Shown here in pieces: positions 36,361-56,695 of a stretch of DNA of 64,000 nucleotides; positions within the stretch are counted from its first letter, which is position 1; each line of letters opens with the position of its first letter. The stretch comes from Pisolithus tinctorius (lineage: Eukaryota > Basidiomycota > Agaricomycetes > Boletales > Pisolithaceae). The stretch covers positions 2,356,001-2,420,000 of the forward strand of contig JANFAH010000001.1 of NCBI GenBank assembly GCA_024663395.1, given 5' to 3'. The notes beneath the pieces are model-generated. The model was given only the letters and a program-made list of their open reading frames with translations, did no database searches and had not been told where the DNA came from. A program made the translations under genes and the position numbers.

Positions 36361-37588
36361 GATAACAGCAGTGTGATGCCGACCAGCCGATTCCCCGGGG
36401 TCCTAAATTATAATGTAGATTGGGCGTCCTATCAATGCCGGCGTCTCCTGATTTAGCCGCACTGATGGACCACGAGGCCTTGAGGACCTACATTTGGTAC
36501 GTCGCCGTGCTAGTGGACAATTGAAAAGTTTGCGACGTTTATGGCTAAACAGTGCAGTGCTGCGGTCACCATTTGGTAAATGGCACCTACTGGCTTACAA
36601 GAAAGGAGTGCTGAGCAAGTACCGCTTTTCTTTGGAAGAACTAAGTACTTTTGTAGTGAGGAGTTGAAGACGGTAATAGCTGATTACGCCAATTGGCTGA
36701 TTCAGGTACAACGAAATGACCTGTATAGTGCAAAATCAATCACCTTGTTTACAAGGTCACTGCACCCCGAAATTCGTCGCACATTTTTCGGCAACCGCGA
36801 TCCTCCCGAAAACAAAGTCCGATTCAAATCACGGTGGCGATGAATTGTAGGCATGTAATGCCAATGCTCTGCTGCACTGTGTACTTGCGAACGAGGATGG
36901 GGAGATGCTGCGGAGACAGGGAAGTTGACAGCGGAGCAATGAGCGGTATATGATCTTTAGACATTGAAATCTCGCGATCCATGTAAATTATGGGGACCTA
37001 TGTCGGCATCCGTAAACAAGGTGCCTGCCGTCCCCGACGGCCCTGTCTTCTAGTTGTAAAGGCTCTGCGTTCTTAACTAGCGAAAAGTGGCAAACTTGTA
37101 CAGGGAATGGGTCAAATATTAGTAAATGTCGGAAGCCACTAGTCCGAATTCCATTGTACGTTATAGGGGTTAACTCTATGGGGTGGCTCCAGGTGGCAGT
37201 CCGGCTAGAGTCGACGTGCAGAGCATCAATATGAATGTAGAACTTCAAGGGGATATACCTGGGGTGTATGTTGATTTTTGCTGTGATTTGAAACCTTCTC
37301 ACTGGGATTTGGTTAGGGATGGCGAAGGATCAAGTCTCTAACTGAATGTCTGTTAACTTGCAATGGGCAGGGATTAGCCGAGCTGGAATTAAGGACCGGA
37401 AAAAAAAATAGGGAATTGACGATCAGTGTATTGACAGTACTCGTACAAAAGGGACACTACTGTATGCATGTATGTTTCGCGGCAAGTGATTGCCCTTTTC
37501 ATAAGTGCGTCAACCATGGTATGTTACATCTGTCATTATGGTATGCCACACGGTGGGGACGTACAACATTGGAGTTCTCAACAGTATT
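36361..37588. other. Intergenic, no gene recognised
   Basis: About 1.2 kb. The left end is the upstream region of oxygenase copy C; the right end is the 3' flank of the BEACH gene. The open frame at 36580-36843 (+) has no recognisable features. Confidence 0.45.
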
Positions 37589-45170
<7,582 letters not shown>

Positions 45171-45356
45171 GGTCCGTCGATGGTCATCCCAGTCCAGTCG
45201 TCGGACACCCCCAATGTAAGACGGTGAGAGCAAAGAGTGGCGTAAAATGGCAAGTCTTTGTGGATGGCGGGAAGGCGGTCTCGGTTACATAAGCAATAGC
45301 CCCTGAGACAGAAAAGTTACACAAGGAACACTTCGTACATATTCACGAACTACAAT

Positions 45357-46374
<1,018 letters not shown>

Positions 46375-47696
46375 GGCTGTTGGCTTACTCTGAGAGTAGA
46401 ACGGGGTGGTCGAAACATCCGAAGCTTTCTCGATGGCAGTGGTAGGGCTTTTGAGGGAGTCCCAGGGCAATTCGGATATCGCGGACGTTGATCGTTGATT
46501 AGGGTTTGGACAGGATGAAGACTAGCTTTTTCTGTGGTCGACACGTTCGTGGGGTACCTACCTGTCTCTGTCAATGTCAGTGGCATTCACATACTAAAGG
46601 CGGCATTGCGGCTGCGATAACAATTATGTAGTACATATTGAGGCAGCTTGCCAGGTGCCCCAGTTTACACTGTCAGAATCAGGACTCAGGATTTTACTAT
46701 CAGAGATGTCATCAACTTGAGTGCCTTCTCCATATCAAGAGCACTGTTACAGGAAGCTGACACCCAGTGAAAACTCGACATGTCCGGGCATGGCCAGAAA
46801 TGCTGTGTTATGAATTTCCTATTTAGGACTATTACCCATTCTTAGTTTTTGTTACTTGATCTGATAAGCGACTTTTTTGCAATGTGGAGTCTGCATTGAT
46901 GCAATGGTCAGTAGCACAAAAGCAAAGCATGTCAAGAATGTGTTCTGGTGTAAGGAGCTGTATTTCCCCTGAGGCCAAAACAGGGTACTGATGTTCAATT
47001 CTGGTGTCTCTGAGGATTTCCCCTATCTATGCTCCCTACAGTGTTAACAAGTGTCTCCAGCATCTCCCTTTCCTCTCAAGTTCTCCATGTCAAAAGGCCT
47101 AGTCCCCAACCTCCTCTTTGAGTATCCATTCCCCCTCATGTCAAGATCCTTGTTTGGAATTTTGTATACCCAGTCTGCTCACTCTTCATGCACTCACAAG
47201 TCTCCAGAATTAAATTCCACTGGTCTCTTGCATCTGCCCATACACCTCTAGCATCATACTCTACTCCTTCCTACTCAGCACCCCTTGGGATGATCCTAGG
47301 GAATTTTCCCTTCAGCTTTCCCCCTAGTTGCATGCTTCCCAGAAGTTGTATCACACACTGGAATTACAGTAGTGTCTCAGAGTTTTGCCCAGAGGGCTTG
47401 GAATTTCTCCCTGACCTTTGGAATTAAATTCTGATGTCACTCCACTTACTAATTATGGTATCATAAATTTTCTACACCATTATTTTCCACCTTAGTGACT
47501 ACTTTGTGCACTGAGGTGAGCATAGCTATATTTCCATTTGTCTACTTGGTACTGACATAGTGTAAAGACTCATACCTTCATTAAGTACTAATAAAATGAC
47601 TACTTCTTGCACTGAGACTCATACCTTTGTTAGGTTATGAGCCCTGCTCTTGCACTCTAATTCTGAAAGAGTTATTACACAGCAACAATACCCACT

Positions 47697-48046
47697 ATGG
47701 TGAAAGACAATCATTCCTTACAAGTCCCAACCCTAAATGTGGATGGAAGCAACTTGCTATACTACAAGGCTTGAGTTGAATGGGCTGTCAGTTTGAAAGG
47801 GCTGATTGGACACCTGACAGGCTTGGATGCAAAACCAGAGGACCCTTCAGTGGGAGAAGACTCCTCCTGGAAGCCCACAGCCACAGAGCAAAAACTTGTC
47901 AGTGAAGACCCAGAAAACCTTCAGCAATGGGCAAAGGATGACAGATACATCAAGCAAGTGATCACTGTGTCACTATCATTGCCTATCATCAATATACTTC
48001 ATTCCAAGTCCTCCCTGAGCTCAGTACAGCTCAGAACATTGAAATA
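47697..48046 (+). mobile_element. Copia-type retrotransposon gag remnant with in-frame TGA
   Basis: From the ATG at 47697 the frame reads LQVPTLNVDGSNLLYYKA, a TGA stop, then VEWAVSLKGLIGHLTGLDAK and LQQWAKDDRYIKQVITVSLS. The pattern 'L-x-G-S-N-Y-x-x-W-x-x-x-x-x-x-A-L-x-x-K-G-L-x-G-H' followed by a W-x-x-x-D stretch is that of copia-type Gag (UBN2-like) polyproteins. The stop sits where Arg is plausible and would come from CGA by one C-to-T change. The frame is cut off at about 48000 by another repeat; no protease, integrase or reverse transcriptase follows. Confidence 0.65.
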
Positions 48047-48300
48047 AGTCATCATCCATCCTTCTGTAGGCTGATAGCAGTCTACCCCATTGCAATCCTC
48101 TTGCATTCCTGCTCCTTCTTCATCAGGAGCACCCCCAACCCTCAGCACTTGTCTTTGAGTGTTGTAACTCACAAAAACCCACCCATATAAGAACTTCCAC
48201 CATCTAGGTACTGCATAGGCACACCACCACTTGCTTTCTTTGTCTTTTGTGTTGGTTTTGGTTGGTTTATGCCACTGAACCACACTTTGACTCACATTGG
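48000..48300 (-). repeat. Interspersed repeat family R1, minus copy
   Basis: The reverse complement begins GTGAGTCAAAGTGTGG and continues AAACCAACCAAAACCAACAC. It matches the plus copy at about 63310-63620 along its length, and part of the one at about 48785-48880. It joins the truncated gag remnant directly. Confidence 0.7.
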
Positions 48301-48784
48301 CATTAACTATTGAGTAGGCTCAGAGGGTAATACTTAGGTGACATTGTGACTGGAGTAGAGCTGGACTTGTTGGTAGGCTATTAGGAAGATGGTTCACAAG
48401 AGAGGACAGCCACTGAGGCTGTGCCAAGACTTAGTCAAAGTCCATGTGACCAGCATAACTGGAGTTGGACACAGGTTTTGTACAGTAAGCAAAGGTCAGA
48501 CAAGGACTAAACTAAATATAGCACAAACATCAGAAAACAGACTGGAGTTATGTCTGGGGGACCATGACATGGACCTGGGAGGACCAGGGTGGAGCAGCAC
48601 AAGGCCAAGAGGTTGGAGTGGACTGGACATAGGGGTAAAGTTCTGGACTTGACTGGAGGTAGGGGCTAGGGGGTCCAGACTGGACCAGGTTTGAGTCTAA
48701 GAGTCATGTATGTGACACAGACCTGGACTCAAGCAGTTGAGATAGGCAGTGTCAAAGTTGGACAACACCCCTGGCTTCCTCTTA

Positions 48785-49110
48785 GGGCAGTGTGAGTCAA
48801 AGTGTGGAAAGCTGGTGTAAACCAAACAAATCCAACACCAAAGACAAATATGAGTGAGTGGTGGTTTACCTCTGCAGAACCTGGAGGGCAGAGAAACCTG
48901 ATGTGGGGGGAGGGACTTCAAGTAGAGGGCTCCTGGCACAAGTCATTGATGAGTTATGCAGGAGAGGATGAAAGAATGCTGATTGAGAAGGGGATGCTGA
49001 ACAGAGCAGGGGTGTTCAGCCGAAAGGACTTGGGAGTAATGGATTTCGATAGAATATGCTCCTGGTGCAAGTCGATGATGAGTTATGCAGGAGTGGATGG
49101 GTGACTAAGC
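48785..49110 (+). repeat. Interspersed repeat family R1, diverged plus copy
   Basis: Contains GTGAGTCAAAGTGTGG, GTGTAAACCAAACAAATCC and GAGTGAGTGGTGG in the same order as the copies at 48000-48300 (inverted) and 63310-63620. Inside it a short direct duplication occurs (CTGGTGCAAGTCGATGATGA at about 49060 against CTGGCACAAGTCATTGATGA at about 48932). Confidence 0.6.
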
Positions 49111-49739
49111 AAACTTGCTGACTAAGTGTGGGGATAAAGCTTCAGATGAAATGATGGAGGCAGATAGACTCTTCTGAATGAGCCTCAACTACCAAGTATA
49201 TGAATGATGACAGATAGACCCCTTCGTGGAGCCTCAACTGTCGATGACAAGATAGGCTCTGAACTGACTGCTGAGTGACTTCTTCTGATTGCTTCCTGGT
49301 AGCTAAGTACATGGGGGTTTATATACTGAGGGGGGAGCACAGCTTGTGACAAACAAGGCACAAACACTTGGTAAGTAATGAGTAAGGACTGAGTAATCAT
49401 GATGAGTAAGCGAGAAATGAAAAGTAAGCAAGCAAAGAAGATTGGTAAGTATTGGCAATGAACAAGTCAAGGATAGTCAAAATATCACAAAATGAGTCAA
49501 ATAGAATCAGAAACTGAGTAAGTGCACTGATATCACATTAGGGGGTGGTGATGCAAGTTAGATCTCAGTGGAGACATCTCTAGATCCAAAGACAGCATGA
49601 CAGATGGATGGTGTTTCCAGATAGGGAAGTATTAATTCCAGAATTGAAGGGCATGAGTCAGGTGTCAAAGGGGGCTAGGGCATTGGGGGTCTGTGGGGCA
49701 ATGAGAGCATATGCGATCACATCTCCCACCCTTTCATCC

Positions 49740-50395
49740 TCTCAGCAAAGTTAACAAAAACTTCATGAATGGGGCTCTGATGGAGGAGGAGGAGAAGGGG
49801 GGGTGTCTTCTGCTGGATCTTGCAGTAGGAAGGCAAGATGCATGTCATACTCATCATGGATGCGATCAGGGAGGCTGGAGGACAGTAGATTATACTGCAG
49901 CTGTCGCAATGCAGGAAGAATGATGGATGAGACTGGAATAAAGACGGTGCAGGGAGCAGGGAGGAACGATCCAAAGAACGTCCTTCTGGAAGTCATACTG
50001 ACAAGGAGAACATGCTGACCAAGCTGCATGGGATGAGACAGGGCTGACAATGATGGGATGAACCAGGGGGCTTCAGGACAGAAGCTGGTGGGAATGCCTG
50101 GCAGATATACATAGCCACTGTCTCTGGCAAATGAGACAAGTGAGATGATTGATGAAGAGGTGGCCATGATTGATGGACTTAGTGAAATGAGCATCTGATG
50201 GATGGAGTGCTGTAGAAATGCACAGGGTGCGAGGATCCTCTCCAAATTTGGAAGGAAGAATCGTGGGGCTGAGCACTTTAAGTGAGTGTGGGAATGGAGT
50301 CAATATCTTTGGAAATGGTGGAGATATGATGAAAACTGGAATGCCGTACACAGGCACTAAAAACCTTTAATGTGCACTTAACTTGCTTCCTCTTT
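49740..50395 (-). repeat. Interspersed repeat family R2 with minus-strand open frames, longer copy
   Basis: Bases about 50165-50395 recur at about 63795-64000 in the same orientation (GTGAGTGTGGGAATGG, GGAGTGCTGTAGAAATG). On the minus strand the open frames at 50073-50357 (GIPVFIISPPFPKILTPFPH) and 49763-50245 are open, and the first has a recognisable counterpart in the other copy. No known protein family was recognised. It may be a fragment of an uncharacterised transposon gene. Confidence 0.55.
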
Positions 50396-50719
50396 TCTCT
50401 TTAGCACTGACGACTCATTCTTGTGTGAAGGATGACTGTTAACGTCTGACAGTCTTTCTATGCATGAGGCCTTTAGTCTTCATCTGCATGCCTGGGCATT
50501 GTGTGCAACTCATCAATGAGTTAGGCAGAGTCAGCTGTAACCATGTCCACAACACCTTTGGTGTGTGACAGCAGAGTTGGAGCGGGTTGGGCTGCAGAGT
50601 ACAGCAGTCAAAGTCCGAAGTGAATCTGACCACTGGGTGGCAAGATATTCGACAAACAGTGAGTGGAGGGGTATGAAGGAAAGTCCTGGAGGCTGAGGTT
50701 GGAGTTGGAGCTGGAGATC

Positions 50720-50830
50720 AGAGGTCGGAGGTCAGATGAGAGGGTGTTGGGTTCAGCTAGTGCACTGCCCCCTTGCACAAGCTCAGCCCTCATATTTCAG
50801 AGGTGGAGCAGACTCAGAGGAAGTGGAGAT
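50720..50830 (+). repeat. Repeat R3, inverted relative to 52765-52880
   Basis: CCCCCTTGCACAAGCTCAGC with CCTCATATTTCAGAGG matches the reverse complement of about 52765-52880 (CCCCCTTGCATGATCTCTGC, CCTCATATTTCAGAGG), including the preceding GTTGGGT/GAGGG context. The two copies may be ends of one decayed element of about 2.1 kb, or independent insertions. Confidence 0.5.
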
Positions 50831-51225
50831 GAAACTCCAGAGGGGACTGAGAGGGAGTCAAAGGTGGGGACTTTATTCGATATTCATACTGATTACATCA
50901 GAGTACTATGCAGCCTTATATATGATGTAGGTTAAGGGCAGTGCAGTGTGGAATGTAAACTAATAAGTGTATAACAGGTTAGTAGTCCCTCCAACACAAG
51001 GGATAGAGGGTAGGGACGATGGGGACCTTAACTGAGACAAGGGAACCACTACAACAAGGAAGAGAGGGTAAATACTGAAGGAGTGGAAGAATGGAGAAAA
51101 CTGACATGAGGGCAGAACCCTATCTAGAATGCAGAGCTGCAAGTCCGACAGCCCATGTGACCAACCTTAGGGCGGAGTTGAGTGGAGCTGGTCAGAACAT
51201 GGACAGGGGACCTCAGAGAGGTGTG

Positions 51226-51345
51226 GAGATGTGTCAGGAGGGTCGGAGGAGCGTGGGAACACATCGGAGGAGGGTGGAGAAGCATGGGAATGTGTCGGAA
51301 GAGGGTGGAGAAGTGTGGGAACATGTCAGAGGAGGGCAGAGTAGG
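51226..51345 (+). repeat. Minisatellite, unit about 33-36 bp, about 3.5 copies
   Basis: Successive units carry GTCGGAAGAGGGTGGAGAAG and GTGTGGGAACATGTC-like sequence with a few substitutions each (GGAGGAGCGTGGGAACACAT, GGAGAAGCATGGGAATGTGT, GGAGAAGTGTGGGAACATGT). Confidence 0.7.
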
Positions 51346-51597
51346 TGTTAGGGGCTTACATCAGTGTCATGGTCATGACAGGCAGTTTGGGTGGACCACT
51401 TGACATTCTGCTGTCAAACTAGGGTCTTGGGAACACATGAAATGTCATACTGTGTTGGGATGTCTTGAACAGAGCTTCATAGGTCTGTTTGACCACACAG
51501 TTCAGTTACCAATAGTCCTGAACATGGGTTATCTGACATGTACATTTTGGCCTAAAAATGGGACCAACCAATGTTGGCCAATGGTGCCCAAAGGTGG

Positions 51598-51665
51598 TAA
51601 TATTGGTATGCTTATGTAATTAGTTGGGGCAGAGTTTCAATCTAATTTTGTCATGGCATCATTGT
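51598..51665 (+). repeat. Direct repeat, first copy (second at 51784-51852)
   Basis: ATTGGTATGCTTATGTAATT, then GCAGAGTTTCA and TTTGTCATGGCATCATTGTG, occur twice 186 bases apart with few differences. Nothing coding lies between them. Confidence 0.75.
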
Positions 51666-51783
51666 GCCATGTACCCCCTACCATCACTATCCCACCCTCA
51701 AAGTGGAGTTTGAATTTCTCATCAATGTGGCTGTGTTCAGTATATGCACAGCTGTATTCAGCTTCACAAATGGCCCCTGATAT

Positions 51784-51852
51784 TAATATTGGTATGCTTA
51801 TGTAATTAGTTGTGGCAGAGTTTCATTACAAATTTGTCATGACATCATTGTG
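51784..51852 (+). repeat. Direct repeat, second copy
   Basis: Matches 51598-51665: ATTGGTATGCTTATGTAATT, then GCAGAGTTTCATTAC and TTTGTCATGACATCATTGTG. Confidence 0.75.
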
Positions 51853-52764
51853 GCTGTGTTTTCATTACCAATTAACTATTTTACTTTGTAGTGTAAGGTC
51901 CACTTTTGTGATTACATAAAAGTAATGTTGTGCTGTGCAGTGTGCCATTGGCATGTCATGTGATGTCATGTGACATGGTTCACTGCATGTGCTGTGACCA
52001 GTGGCTGATGACCAAACAGCAGCAAACAGAAAATTTTATAAAAGATGCACTTTGACACACTGCTCTTCATCTTTCTCTCTCCCACTTTCCTCTTACCACT
52101 CCCTTGATGTTGGACTTCACATATGTAGACTGCAGCTGCATGGGTTTAAGGTATGTATGTCTTGTAGTATTCTGCTGTTGTCCTGCAGCCCACTGTGTGC
52201 CTGGCCAGCACACTATGGGTATGTAGGTTACTGATGCTATCTTCCTGTGGGTTCTGGGTGTCATGACTGTACTGAAGTCCAGACCTTCCACCTACAGCTC
52301 CACCTGCCTTGTGATCCCTTACCACCCACCTCCACCCCCTTTCATTGCTTCCACTCTCATATTAGGGTGGACCTTACATGTGGTGCCTGTTGGCACCTAC
52401 TTGCTCAACCACACATGGTGGTATGACTGGCAGCCAACCTACCTCCCCATTCATCAGGTCCAAGAGAGGTCAACACTGTACCCACACATCATGGTGCCTG
52501 GTCACTGCCTTGCCAGTTCCTTCCCACCTCCTTACTTCCTCCACTGTATGTCCCTTTGTCCTCTGCCATGGGGTCTTTTTGTACTTTGACAGCTGTCAAG
52601 AAATTTTACTCACCCCAACACTGGATACTGTACTGCCTTACTGTCCAGTAGAGTATAAAAGCCTGTACAGTATGATGCTGTCTCCCCAGTACAAACATCA
52701 ACTTAGTCCCCAACTCCTCTCTGTCTCTGTTCTTGAGTCATCCTCTGTCAGAGTCCCTCTGAAA

Positions 52765-52880
52765 CCTTCCATCACTCTACTCCTCTGAAATATGAGGGCA
52801 GAGATCATGCAAGGGGGTAACACATGAGCTAAACCTGATGCCCTCCTCTTGCACCCAACCTCTGCTTCATCAGCACTTGC
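52765..52880 (-). repeat. Repeat R3, minus copy
   Basis: Reverse complement of about 50720-50830; the shared CCTCATATTTCAGAGG core is exact. Confidence 0.5.
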
Positions 52881-53358
52881 CACACAACCCCCACTGCCCT
52901 GACTGTTGTCAGAGACTGGCAGTTCTCATTTGAACTACCTTCCTTGACTCTACAACAGATCAGAGAATGGCAGTATTGAACCTGGTCTTAACACTGGGGG
53001 TATAGTCTGTGCCTGGTTTTGTGGGCCAGCTGGGGGTTCTGGAGGGTTACATAGTCTGTGCTTGCTAGTGCAGGCCAGCTTCTGACATCTGTATTATCTT
53101 TGTACTAGCCTTTTAGATACCCTTTTTTCTCTAGAGATCTCAGCATCTTTCTGGGGAGGGGCCCCCCAGGATGCCTGAGGTCTCAGTTCTGCTTGGAACA
53201 TTTCATCTGTTACTGAGTCCTGTATCTTCTTGGCTGTGTATTTGGTTGGTCAATCCTTGTAGTTGCTAGGTTGTGTAATTGGTTTGATTTGTGGTTGTAA
53301 TTTTTGGTTTCCATGTAACATGAATTGCCCCTATGCTGCTTGATTTTTTGAAGTTGTG

Positions 53359-53375
53359 TAACCCTAACCCTAACC
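53359..53375 (-). repeat. Short interstitial telomere-type tract
   Basis: TAACCCTAACCCTAACC, almost three units of the TTAGGG repeat read on the minus strand. TTAGGG is the usual basidiomycete telomere repeat. The tract lies inside the CG-depleted block and is not at a sequence end. Confidence 0.7.
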
Positions 53376-53889
53376 ATAGTAAAAGACATGTACTGGGCAA
53401 GGTAGAAATCCCACCACCCTGGTGATTGAGTCAAAGGGTAAACCTGAGGGTCAGATGGGTGTGAAATCTAAGGGATCCTTACTACATGGGGTGGGTGTGA
53501 GGTTGTACCTATGTAAGTAGTGGGCAAATGGGTATGGCATAGGCCAAAGTCTTGGGACCAATGACAAAGGTAATCAATCCATGGGTCTAAGCTCATGTTC
53601 AATCCATTGGGTTTAACCTTTACCATACTGGACCATACCTGTCAGTCTTTGGATTACTGGCACTTGGGATCTTTGTGTTGGCTGTGCATACCTACATTGT
53701 AGCCTGCATTGCTTTTGGTAGTACACACATATACTAGAACATGGCTGGCACTGCTGGCAGGCACCTTGTTTACCACACCAGAGTGCTGCCCTTGCAGCAT
53801 GTGCCACATGAAAGAGACACATCCACCAGGATGATCAAACCTACAAAAACACAGTGATAATACAATGTACAATCACTTAATACATGCTA

Positions 53890-54010
53890 CCAGCCAACCT
53901 GAAAACAGCTTGACTACACAAGGATCCACAGTCACAGGGGAGGAGATGAGACAATGACTCATCAACACAAAATGGTGGCTCAGAATGGTGCAAAATGAGA
54001 TGAGACATGA
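53890..54010 (+). repeat. Direct repeat R4, first copy (second at 56565-56695)
   Basis: CCAACCTGAAAACAGCTTGA, GGAGGAGATGAGACAATGAC and AAAATGGTGGCTCAGAATGG recur at about 56565-56695 as TCAACCTGAAGGTGGCTTGA, GGAGGAGGTGAGACAATGAC and AAAATGGTGGCTTGGAATGG. Confidence 0.65.
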
Positions 54011-54296
54011 ATGTACTGCTACTTGTACATATGTGTTTCAACAGTTAAAAGATGCCTGGTGAGGGAGATGCTTCACCCCTGTACTGCAAGCAGCCACTTT
54101 GCTACATGACAACAACACACAGCTACAGGGGGACAAGGAGAGCAATAAAGTTATCCACCAAGCTGACTCCTTGTATTGCACATACCCTAGCCTCACTCAA
54201 GAAATATCTACATACACTTGTACAAATTCAGATGGTTGAACACTGTTTGTACTTACTGGGCTGGACCTGCACAAGGTGTTTTGCATGCCACCATTC

Positions 54297-54767
54297 ATCA
54301 GGAAAATAACACTTTACTATTTTTGACTTTTTGTGACAATTGTGACTTTTTGGGAAGGAAGCTACTATTGTTACCCATGTCCTGCAGGCATGGCCACACT
54401 GTTCTCACTGATTTTGGTCTCGTTCAAACCACCTAATTCATAGCTTTCAGTAGATACCACATACATTCAAATTGGTGGAGGTTCCAAAGAGATATTGTGA
54501 TTTTTCTCTCAGACAGTGTGCATCACACCAATGGCTCAATATCTCTGAATTTTCAGACATTTTCTAGTCTTCTTGGCTTAGATATATCATCACCTTGTCT
54601 CAATAGATTCTGTTCTCTTTTCATTCTTCAAAATGCTGTATATGGCCCCCAAAAAAGTACAGATAGTAGACTCCTTCCCAAAAAGTCACAAATAGTCACA
54701 ATAGTGACAAAAAAGTCCAAAAAAGTCACCAAAAAGTCAAAAATAGTAAGGTGTTAATTTCCTGATG
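54297..54767. mobile_element. 471 bp element with terminal inverted repeats (MITE-like)
   Basis: The left end starts CATCAGGAAAATAACACTTT, then ACTATTTTTGACTTTTT. The reverse complement of the right end starts CATCAGGAAATTAACACCTT, then ACTATTTTTGACTTTTT. Pairing continues inward over roughly 85-115 bases with insertions in the AAAAAGTC-rich part, as far as GGGAAGGA and CTACTAT. The interior has no transposase. A target-site duplication is not obvious. Size and long terminal inverted repeats fit a non-autonomous DNA transposon. Confidence 0.75.
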
Positions 54768-55384
54768 TTTTATATAGTCAGTCATGAACAGGGGTGTCTT
54801 CAGATAAGATGTCACTACCCATCTGTGGCTGATTGTGTAAGGAGTGGTTGGGTGGCAGCAATCATTGGGGTTGGGTAGGAGTGGCTGGCTTTGGGGAGCC
54901 TGCATGGCATTTCAGTGTGGTGCAGCTGGGGTTGGGGGGTGGGCCCATTTGCTTAGATTTTAGGGCTGTTTTGGTTTCAATTTGGTTGGTGGACTATATC
55001 TCTCCCACCAGAGCAAAGCAAGGCAGGTCTTGTACCCCAATAAGGAGATGGAACCATGTATGAACATGGGATGTATCTCATAACCCCAGAGGGGCCAAGT
55101 AAAGTACAAAGTGGGAGTAACAGCAGACACACCCCAACAAGCAAGACATCAAATATATAATGTAGATAAAAGGTAGCTACTGCATGAGAGGAAGTCCTCA
55201 TGAGATGAGAATGTCTGCTCATCAACCTGCATCCTTGCTTGACCACACTGAGTCCTGAGTTCCTCACCCTTGCCCATTATCACACCTGTACCTAGTACTC
55301 TGAGCACACATTATTGCCATCAAACCCCATGCCTAGGCAGTCCCTTCACACCCAAGGAATTGACATCTGAGTAGCTCATGTCTA

Positions 55385-55990
55385 TGCTGCATGATGTGAA
55401 TATGCAGTATCTGCAAAGATCCACTTACTCTGAGAAAGCAATACTTTGTGCTCTTGATATATGTACACAAGTATTAGCAAAAGGCAGTTGAGTCACATTG
55501 ACTCCCTGGTAGAAGAATGGAATAGTCAACAATTCAGAGATGAGGGGCAGAGACAATCTATTCCCCTCATTTAGTCTAAATGATGGATTTGTGATCATAC
55601 CAACTGCTGCTAAAGAATCCTGGGCATGAGGAGAATGGAACCAAAGTTCCATCAACCATCACCCACCCATCACACCAAGCAGTACATGAATTTTCCTCAA
55701 CCTACTGCTTGGCTTCCTCCTTCACTACCTCTGTTGGCCAAATTGCAGCCTGGTGGAATTCTTGGCCACAGATTGCAATGTCAGACAGTCCCATATGCAA
55801 CACCAGCCCACAATGCCACCATGGTTGTGCTGATTGCATTCCCATAGTGCCCAAAATGATAGAGACCAATAGCAAGCTGTGCAGCTACAGGCATCTGGGG
55901 GAGATTGGAGTCATTCTGAAAAACAGGATTTGTTTGCAAAGCTGCCAGAAGTATATCAAAGCACTTTGCAGTCATGCTTCCAAATCATTA
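55385..55990 (-). mobile_element. PIF/Harbinger-type (DDE) transposase remnant
   Basis: On the minus strand, in order but in different frames: PVAAQLAIGLYHFGHYGN, WAGVAYGTV, EFHQAAIWPTEVVKEEAKQ followed by a stop, GWVMVDGTLVPFSSCPGFF and KWIFADTAYS. These match the family's helix-turn-helix-like segment and two of its DDE motifs (the Asp in VDGT and in ADTAY). Stops and frameshifts show that it is dead. The C-terminal third with the last acidic residue was not found. Confidence 0.7.
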
Positions 55991-56564
55991 GAAGAAACTG
56001 CAGGTTCTCACCACTGTTGGTGATTGGCTGATGATCAGCTAGGTATCTGCCAGAATAGAGTGTGCCAAGCAGACGTAACAGAGTATCACTGCTGTAGGTA
56101 AATTACCATCTGACTCAGAGCTTGGTGTGCTTGTGCCATCACTTAAGTCACTGGAAGAAGTTGGTAGATCAGCATGACCTTGGGATTCAACCATGAGGGA
56201 AGTTAGATATCCATCAATGAGGGCTTCTGCAGTTGCATGGTGCTCAGGTTGTGTTGGCATAGGGTGCAGGAGTGGATATATCTGCTACATATCTTAATCA
56301 CTTGTGCAGTAGATCAAATTAACCCTCCACAATATTGCAACACCAACATTGCAAAAAAACCACCTCAAAAACACCTCCAAAATGGGGGAAGTCAGAGTAC
56401 AAAGCAGTTTTCAACACCCAAATCCAAATCTAAAACAGACCCAAGATGAGTGCCATTTTCTACATTGAACAACCCTACCAACAAGTAAAATGAACAACAT
56501 AAAAGAATTCCCCCAGTAGGGAAATTACATTCCCTACATCACAGGGGTACTTGAGATCTTGACT

Positions 56565-56695
56565 GTCCCCAGTCAACCTGAAGGTGGCTTGACTATACAA
56601 GAATCCACCATCATGAGGGAGGAGGTGAGACAATGACTTGTCCAAAAAAAATGGTGGCTTGGAATGGTGTAAAATGAAATGTGACAGCAGAAGGG
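56565..56695 (+). repeat. Direct repeat R4, second copy
   Basis: Diverged copy of about 53890-54010 in the same orientation. The two copies flank the MITE-like element and the transposase remnant, about 2.7 kb apart. Confidence 0.6.

Noticed and set aside
51226..51345. CRISPR-like repeat array
   Set aside because: The units follow each other without unique spacers, and the genome is eukaryotic. It is a minisatellite.
53359..53375. Chromosome end
   Set aside because: Too short, in the interior, and flanked on both sides by ordinary repeat sequence.
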